Below are positions 63,692-64,000 of a stretch of 64,000 bases of DNA, in pieces. The notes below the pieces were generated by a model. That model did not search any database, was not told the origin of the DNA, and saw nothing but the letters and a program-made list of their open reading frames with translations. Source of the stretch: Salminus brasiliensis (Eukaryota; Chordata; Actinopteri; Characiformes; Bryconidae); the NCBI RefSeq assembly GCF_030463535.1, contig NC_132894.1, forward strand, positions 28,726,625 to 28,790,624. Reading direction: 5' to 3'. How positions within the stretch are numbered: the stretch's first letter is position 1; every line of letters begins with the position of its first letter. The position numbers and the translations under genes are program-made.

Positions 63692-64000
63692 TAGTCAATC
63701 CAACGAATTCCAAGTGCAGCTGTTGTTTTTATGACTGCTGAGCTACTGACACAAGCGTTAACCTTGTGTCTGAGCGGGAAGTCGAGCAACTAGTGTTAGG
63801 AGGAACAGAAAGGCGGAAATAGAGGCCAGTTCTGCTGTGCTTGGACACATCCGATCTAGGCTTAGATAAGTTAGCAAGCAGGCTTAACATCAACAGAACA
63901 GACCATGTTCCAGCTACCTGAAGCACAAATCACACACGTTTAGAGGAAAAGGCCTAATGTCTGAGAGCACAAGTCAAGTGAATGGTCTTAGGAGTGTTTT

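Larger units (their letters stand above)
60918..64000. other. vat1l: Part of the last vat1l intron
   Basis: No further vat1l exon is recognised up to the window edge, so the final intron is at least 3.1 kb. It contains a TIR repeat with a nested SINE (61,904-62,563) and a Tc1 transposase relic (63,335-63,691). Confidence 0.7.

Overview
This window is nuclear genomic DNA of a ray-finned (teleost) fish. The evidence is long introns with GT/AG splice sites, vertebrate protein families cut into many small exons, abundant (CA)n, (AT)n and poly(A) tracts, tRNA-derived SINEs and decayed Tc1-type transposons. The SINE types suggest an ostariophysan (characin, catfish or cyprinid relatives), but this is an inference from repeat style. 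There is no prokaryotic content, and most long open frames are antisense, intronic or minisatellite artefacts.

Layout, left to right. Positions 1-10,155 hold no coding exon that I can recognise. A CpG-rich block at about 10.15-10.30 kb carries a minus-strand splice donor and is a candidate untranslated first exon of mical2, mainly on gene-order grounds. A GA-rich minisatellite fills 11.5-12.8 kb. dkk3 (seven coding exons, plus strand, 289 residues) runs from 13,184 to 21,026. A fold-back transposon-like element lies between dkk3 and the next gene. usp47 (minus strand, 29 coding exons, 1,379 residues, total exactly divisible by three) spans 25,313-48,257 and converges tail-to-tail with dkk3. 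clec3a (minus strand, three coding exons, 195 residues) spans 50,499-53,970. The last coding exon of vat1l (minus strand) is at 60,819-60,917, and the rest of that gene lies beyond the right edge.

The genes do not form a pathway. dkk3 and clec3a encode secreted proteins, usp47 an intracellular deubiquitinase, and vat1l an oxidoreductase-family protein. In human, USP47-DKK3-MICAL2 and VAT1L-CLEC3A lie on different chromosomes, so their adjacency here is the main gene-order observation.

I found no undescribed multi-gene system. The most interesting structures are non-coding: two long inverted-repeat elements, an A-B-A' duplication inside usp47, a near-identical 96-bp duplication between clec3a and vat1l, a SINE nested in a TIR element, three Tc1 transposase relics, and the minisatellite between two divergent promoters.
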